Origin: JACCXG01 sp963785755
GTDB taxonomy: Bacteria > Acidobacteriota > Vicinamibacteria > Vicinamibacterales > 2-12-FULL-66-21
DNA: 11,242 nucleotides
Assembly (NCBI GenBank): GCA_963785755.1
Contig: CAWAXG010000072.1
Coordinates: 1 to 11,242, forward strand
Direction: 5' to 3'
Below are positions 8,268 to 11,242 of the stretch, in pieces. Every line of letters starts with the position of its first letter. Position 1 is the first letter of the stretch. The position numbers were made by a program, and so were the translations under genes. The notes beneath the pieces are model-generated. The model did no database searches, had not been told where the DNA came from, and saw only the letters and a list, made by a program, of their open reading frames with translations.

Positions 8268-8669
8268 ATGGAATATCCAAAATACTACGGGCCTGACGAC
8301 GTGCCAGTGGCGGTTCGGACGCTCGTCGAGCGCCTGCTTCCTGCGCTGGTCGCAGGCGATCACCCTGCACTCTTGGTGCTTCAACAACAGCTTGCGCAGC
8401 TCAGGGTCACCAAGGCTGAACTGACAGGTTGCGGTTTCTTCGTCGATTTCGAACTCGCCGAAGAAGTGCCTTTGGCGGAACCGCCGAATTTTACCGGAGG
8501 ACACGCAGTGATTCGACTTGAGCCCCCAGCGGTCGAGGCCGGCTGTGTCCTGTTCGTCCGCAATGGGCGAATTGACATGTTTGAAGGCTACACCTACGGC
8601 GACGATGTGTGGACCGAGGAAATGGAAATCGTTTCGGTCGGCGATGTGGTCCCCATATCCCCGGGTTGA
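8268..8669 (+). CDS. Conserved-looking hypothetical protein, 133 aa
   Basis: I do not recognise the family. The frame is intact from ATG 8268 to TGA 8667-8669. The N-terminal half is acidic and helical (VAVRTLVERLLPALVAGDHP, LLVLQQQLAQLRV). The C-terminal half looks like a beta-rich domain (GCGFFVDFELAEEVP, GGHAVIRLEPPAVEAGCV, FEGYTYGDDVWTEEM). The FVDFELA...EGYTYGD...W layout recalls small cytosolic proteins of immunity or SUKH-like size, but nothing in the sequence proves that. There is no signal peptide or membrane segment, and no strong ribosome-binding site precedes the ATG. It is one of only two unbroken genes here. Confidence 0.7.
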   Translation: MEYPKYYGPDDVPVAVRTLVERLLPALVAGDHPALLVLQQQLAQLRVTKAELTGCGFFVDFELAEEVPLAEPPNFTGGHAVIRLEPPAVEAGCVLFVRNGRIDMFEGYTYGDDVWTEEMEIVSVGDVVPISPG

Positions 8670-8795
8670 CGAGTGTCGGGTCGCCGCCGAACAATCTCTG
8701 CTGTCTAGGATCAGTGCGACGTCGGACCCAGCCCGGAGTATTCCCGGCCGGGGGATCGTGCCGCCTGAGACAGTTCTTCAAGCCGTCTGCGAGCG
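8670..8795. other. Non-coding gap past the HNH fragment
   Basis: No convincing coding frame, hairpin or repeat was seen. An open minus-strand frame crosses it (8491-9078) but its residues are arginine-rich and match no part of an HNH endonuclease. The expected middle and C-terminal parts of the HNH gene are missing from here. Confidence 0.5.
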
Positions 8796-9101
8796 CTACC
8801 GATCCTGTTGAGGTGACGGCCTCACGATCTCCCCTAGCGCGTCGAGCAGCGCTGGAAATCGGCGCGCGGCACGGGCGGCGGCGATGCAGTTGTAGGCTGA
8901 GCCTTCGGCGAGATGCAGCACGTGGGTGCAGTAAGTGAACAGCGACGAACAACCTTCGCGCAGATAGAGCCGCCGCGCGTCGAGTTCCATCAACGATCGC
9001 AGCAGCGCCGCCGTGGCCTGACGCTCGTTGACCACGAGCCGCTTCACTTCCATCAGCAGTTCGTCGTCTTGCAAACAAGAGAGTGAGGTGTGCGAGGTCA
9101 T
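8796..9101 (-). pseudogene. N-terminal fragment of an HNH endonuclease (DUF222/13E12-like family)
   Basis: Full-length members, several hundred residues long, have an N-terminal helical domain and a C-terminal HNH nuclease motif, and often occur in many copies per genome. From ATG 9101 the fragment reads the family's start: DDELLMEVKRLVVNERQATA, LDARRLYLREGCSSLFTYCT, HVLHLAEGSAYNCIAAARAA, RRFPALLDAL. It then loses the family pattern (GEIVRPSPQQDR) and stops at 8796, about 100 residues in. No HNH motif follows in any frame before 8670, so the nuclease part was lost and the product cannot cut DNA. AAGAGG lies just before the ATG; an in-frame GTG at 9116 is an alternative start. Direct repeat copy 1 lies 90 bases upstream of the start. 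Confidence 0.72.
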
Positions 9102-9191
9102 ATCCTCTTGTAACACGGGTGTTTCTGGAGGTCGTGAGAGCTCGCGCTCCGCGCGATCACTGCACGACGGTTGGTCGCGGTCGTGTGTGCT

Positions 9192-9328
9192 GAAAACTCG
9201 GCGCTCAACTCAACGTCGTCGCATGGAAGGGATGCGGGGAAAGTGGATGGGATCGACACCGATCGGCATCGAAAATCCTGTCAAGAGAAATGTTGTTAAA
9301 TCTTCTCGTCCTGGAACGAGTTCACGTC
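9192..9328 (-). repeat. 137-bp direct repeat, copy 1 (HNH leader)
   Basis: Aligns without gaps to 10859-10995, with 11 mismatches in 137 bases by eye. The longest shared stretch covers CTGTCAAGAGAAATGTTGTT and its flanks. Weaker similarity (about 75%, one-base indel) continues to 9151, so the homologous block is roughly 9151-9328. On the minus strand it lies just upstream of the HNH N-terminal fragment and contains a perfect TTGACA hexamer (9284 to 9279), so it may be that gene family's 5' leader or promoter. No matching -10 box is evident. Confidence 0.9.
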
Positions 9329-9611
9329 CCGATCCTGAATTCTTTCATGAACTCCGGAAGCGGAGCGGCAGCGCCTGCGCCGCGAAAACGACAGCCAAAA
9401 CGAACTCGCCGCGGCGCGACGTGTACCGGCAGGCGGCCCCGTTTCGCGCGCCCGCACGGACCGTCCTGACAACCGGCGTCACCCCTCGCCGCTCGAGACG
9501 TGAAGCACGGGCGGGCGAACCAGTCTGGCACGCCCAGCGCGCACTGACTCGGACTGAGAATTACTCCATGGCTTCTCGGCGTGCTCGACGATGCCCGTGC
9601 TTTAATCGACG
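9329..9611. other. Gap without recognisable genes
   Basis: The stretch between repeat copy 1 and the VOC stop codon has open frames on both strands (for example minus 9322-9531) but only arginine- and alanine-rich, featureless translations. No tRNA-like fold, strong terminator or repeat was seen. It is probably decayed or non-coding DNA. Confidence 0.5.
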
Positions 9612-10015
9612 TTATCGTCTGCGCTCCTCGCTCATTTCCCAGTTGAAGTCGTAGAACACACGCAGCTGATTGCCGTCCAGATCCGCGACCCTGAACTCAC
9701 GCAGGTTCCACGGTTTGTCCTCCACTGCCTCGATAATCTTCGCCCCGGTATCTTTCCAGCGCTCGAACAGTTCGTCGACTTCCTGTTTGCTGTTGAGATT
9801 CAGCCAGACGATCACCGGGCTTTCGGCCCGTGGACGGCGCGGAACAGCTCGTTCGTCAGGAACATTCGGCAATCCCCCTGCGAGATGCCTCCAATCCCGC
9901 CTTCATCATTTCCCCAGTCAAAACTGAATCCGAGCACATTCACGTAGTACTCCGCGGCTTTGTCAACGTTGCTCACCGGAATCTCGGGAACGGCTTGTGG
10001 AAAGTGGGTCAGCAT
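9612..10015 (-). CDS. VOC (glyoxalase/bleomycin-resistance) superfamily protein, one frameshift
   Basis: VOC proteins are small metal-dependent or binding proteins built from paired beta-alpha-beta-beta-beta units; the substrate here is unknown. The ATG at 10015 follows a GGGAGG site. The N-terminal unit has AVPEIPVSNVDKAAEYYVNV, LGFSFDWGNDEGG and DCRMFLTNELFRAV. Near 9823-9832 the frame changes: HGPK is followed one frame over by AESPVIVWLNLNSK, VDELFERWKDTGAKIIEAVE, REFRVADLDGNQLRVFYDF and a TAA at 9612-9614. The 404-base span is one base short of 135 codons, matching a normal 134-aa VOC protein with one deleted base. Its ATG overlaps the last bases of the broken adenosine deaminase frame. 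Probably intact in reality if the indel is a sequencing error. Confidence 0.78.
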
Positions 10016-10649
10016 TGGACCTCCCGTCTTTGGAGAAATGCAAGGACGAGCTTTCGGACGGGCGCACTTTCGCCACAGGCGGCTACTCCGATCACACCAT
10101 ACTTACTCACCTCGCTCATCCGCTCGAGCAGGTTGCGTGCGTGCTCGACGCCGCGATCGCGCACGAGATCGGCGATGAGCGCAACCTCGATTGACCGGAC
10201 GCGGTTCATTCCCGTGCGCAGCGCTTCGGTGACCCGTTGCGGATCGAGCGTCGATCGGCGGTAGTCGGGCGGAGAGAAGAACCCCTCGACGTATCGGATC
10301 CTCTGCCGCGCCAGGTCGCGCGCCACGGCCTCGCCAATCAGCGTGTAGTCGTCGTATTCACGCAGATAGCCGATCATCCATACCCACATCTTCAGGAAGC
10401 CGCGGAAATCGCGATAGACGAGGGCGCGCTCCAGATCCTCACGCGTCTTGATCGCTTGGTCGCCCCCGTACTTGGTGATCAGCTCCCATAACGTCGCTTT
10501 CGGAATGGCGCCTTCGAGATGGAGGTGGAGTTCGACCTTGGGCAGGCGCTCGTGCCACGCCACGGGTTGCGCAGTGACGGCGAAAGGCGGGCGGACAGCG
10601 TACCCGGCGACCCCGCCAGGAGCAGGTCGAGGAAGGTCCGGCGGCGCAT
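10009..10649 (-). pseudogene. Adenosine deaminase N-terminal half, exported type, truncated
   Basis: Adenosine deaminase converts adenosine to inosine using a zinc held by histidines from both halves of the protein. The first zinc motif is present (LPKVELHLHLEGAIPK), followed by family sequence: TLWELITKYGGDQAI, VYRDFRGFLKMWVWMIGYLR, RIRYVEGFFSPPDYRRSTLD, IEVALIADLVRDRGVEHARN and KYGVIGV. After about 10098 the family pattern ends (AACGESAPVRKLV...) and the frame stops at 10009. The second half, with HAGE and the NTDDP motif, is absent in all frames, so activity is impossible. Upstream, ATG 10649 begins MRRRTFLDLLLAG, a twin-arginine-like export signal. One frame over it continues as VAGYAVRPPFAVTAQPVAW into the deaminase; one missing G in a G-run near 10610 explains the shift. 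An in-frame ATG at 10667 is an alternative start. Confidence 0.8.
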
Positions 10650-10692
10650 AGCAGAGAAGCCGATCATAGCTTTACGACGCAGCGGATCGCAT

Positions 10693-10806
10693 TCACGGCG
10701 TTGACGAGATCTCCCACTCGCCGCACGCCTCTCTTACTGAATCAGCGCCATATTCCCCAAAGAACAGCGACGCTTCGTAGAGGTTATGCGCCCGGCACCC
10801 GAAGAA
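10693..10806 (-). pseudogene. C-terminal remnant of an HNH endonuclease fused to the repeat leader
   Basis: The minus strand encodes GCRAHNLYEASLFFGEYGAD and VREACGEW before a TGA at 10693-10695. CRAHN-xx-EA-xx-FFG is the characteristic end of the HNH nuclease motif in the DUF222/13E12-like family. The frame is open up to 10875, but residues before about 10806 come from the leader repeat block (10817-10995) and are not HNH protein. So the leader is joined directly to the last 35 or so residues, with the whole N-terminal and central part missing. It is not derived in place from the N-terminal fragment at 8796-9101, because the order along the strand is reversed. Confidence 0.65.
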
Positions 10807-10858
10807 CCCATTTTGCGCGCAATCGACGCGCGTCGGTTGCTCGCCAGCGGTATCTGTC

Positions 10859-10995
10859 GAGAACTCGGCGCTCAACTCAACGTCGTCGCCCGGAAGGGAT
10901 GCGCAGAGAATGGATGCGATCGACAGCGATCGGCAGCGAAAATCCTGTCAAGAGAAATGTTGTTAAATCTTCTCGTTCTGGAACGAGTTCACGTC
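10859..10995 (-). repeat. 137-bp direct repeat, copy 2 (HNH leader)
   Basis: Same orientation as copy 1 at a constant offset of 1667 bases, 126 of 137 identical. Lower similarity extends to 10817 and a shared GATCCT lies just outside at the other end. It carries the same TTGACA hexamer (10951 to 10946 on the minus strand). On one side it abuts the HNH C-terminal remnant, on the other the quinoprotein fragment stops about 14 bases away. Confidence 0.9.
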
Positions 10996-11008
10996 GATGA
11001 TCCTCTCC

Positions 11009-11166
11009 GCATTTCAAATCGCCACTCCGCTTGTCGTAGGCGACGACGCCCGCCTGTGACGTCTGTGGGGACGATCGCGAGATCGGCATAGATCAGGGGT
11101 TCGCACGATCACCCGTCGCGGCCGCTCGCCGACGCCACCGAAGTCCTTCCAGATGTTCTTGCCTTG
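11009..11166 (-). pseudogene. Fragment of a PQQ-type beta-propeller quinoprotein
   Basis: Minus-strand translation in three frames gives GKNIWKDFGGVGERPRR, then LIYADLAIV, then PQTSQAGVVAYDKRSGDLKC. This fits the blade pattern of PQQ-binding-like propeller proteins (a PLIYGDLVIVAPQT...GVVAYDK-TG-LKW type blade), with the final tryptophan replaced by cysteine. At least two frame changes occur in about 150 bases. The similarity ends at about 11009, just before repeat copy 2. Upstream of 11166 to the window end no further blade could be read. The family call rests on one blade from memory of the pattern. Confidence 0.5.
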
Positions 11167-11242
11167 CGGGTCTTGACGCCGATCGCCTAGTGTCTTGACC
11201 GCGAAGAAAAGTGAAACAAGTGGCGCGGCCCCGTCGTACTCT
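11167..11242. other. Window edge, nothing recognised
   Basis: Probably the continuation of the quinoprotein remnant, but no blade motif is readable in any frame. Confidence 0.3.

Noticed and set aside
8160..8504. N-terminal extension of the DUF5071 frame
   Set aside because: It overlaps the intact gene at 8268-8669 on the other strand and has no family similarity; a GTG with a ribosome-binding site starts at 8159.
8491..9078. 195-codon minus-strand frame over the HNH fragment
   Set aside because: Arginine-rich shadow frame; the HNH family sequence is in the neighbouring frame.
9192..9328. Repeat copies as CRISPR or transposon terminal repeats
   Set aside because: Only two copies, too long for CRISPR repeats, same orientation, no transposase and no inverted ends seen.
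9028..9654. 208-codon plus-strand frame
   Set aside because: It crosses the repeat, the HNH fragment and the VOC end in antisense, with low-complexity R/S-rich translation and no recognisable domain.
10693..10875. 60-aa frame beginning MSAEFSTDTAGEQPT as a real small protein
   Set aside because: Its first residues are translated from the repeat leader, and only the last part matches an HNH endonuclease.

Overview
The window looks like high-GC DNA from an uncultured Acidobacteriota, most likely near Vicinamibacterales. This is inferred from gene content: an Oar-like TonB-dependent receptor with an N-terminal carboxypeptidase-regulatory domain, a winged-helix/TolB-propeller membrane regulator, a secreted ThuA protein with EF-hands, and HNH endonuclease (13E12/DUF222-like) fragments. 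No marker gene (rRNA, tRNA, ribosomal protein) is present to prove it.

Layout. 1-1110 (minus): ThuA/EF-hand secreted protein, cut by the window edge and broken by at least eight frameshifts. 1294-1327: perfect 12-bp hairpin just after the receptor gene. 1334-4852 (minus): intact 1172-aa TonB-dependent receptor. 4853-5235: divergent control region with three 10-bp helically phased direct repeats beside a candidate -10 box. 5236-7609 (plus): winged-helix / one-TM / TolB-like regulator with one late frameshift. 7657-8159 (minus): DUF5071 protein with one frameshift, convergent with the regulator. 8268-8669 (plus): small intact hypothetical. 8796-9101 (minus): N-terminal third of an HNH endonuclease. 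9192-9328 and 10859-10995: a 137-bp direct repeat, 126/137 identical and ungapped. Between the repeats lie a VOC/glyoxalase gene (one frameshift), an adenosine deaminase N-terminal half and an HNH C-terminal remnant. 11009-11166 (minus): fragment of a PQQ-type beta-propeller quinoprotein.

How it fits together. The receptor and the regulator form a divergent pair, and the phased repeats next to the receptor promoter are a plausible binding site for the regulator's OmpR/PhoB-type DNA-binding domain. The right third (8.7-11.2 kb) is a gene graveyard: two complementary pieces of an HNH endonuclease, each behind a copy of the same leader repeat, with truncated adenosine deaminase and quinoprotein remnants around them.

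Caution on frameshifts. Five loci carry single-base indels, several at short homopolymers, while the residues on both sides still read like a conserved protein. That is what uncorrected sequencing or assembly errors look like, so the ThuA, regulator, DUF5071 and VOC genes may be intact in the living organism. The missing halves of adenosine deaminase, HNH and quinoprotein cannot be explained by single-base errors.
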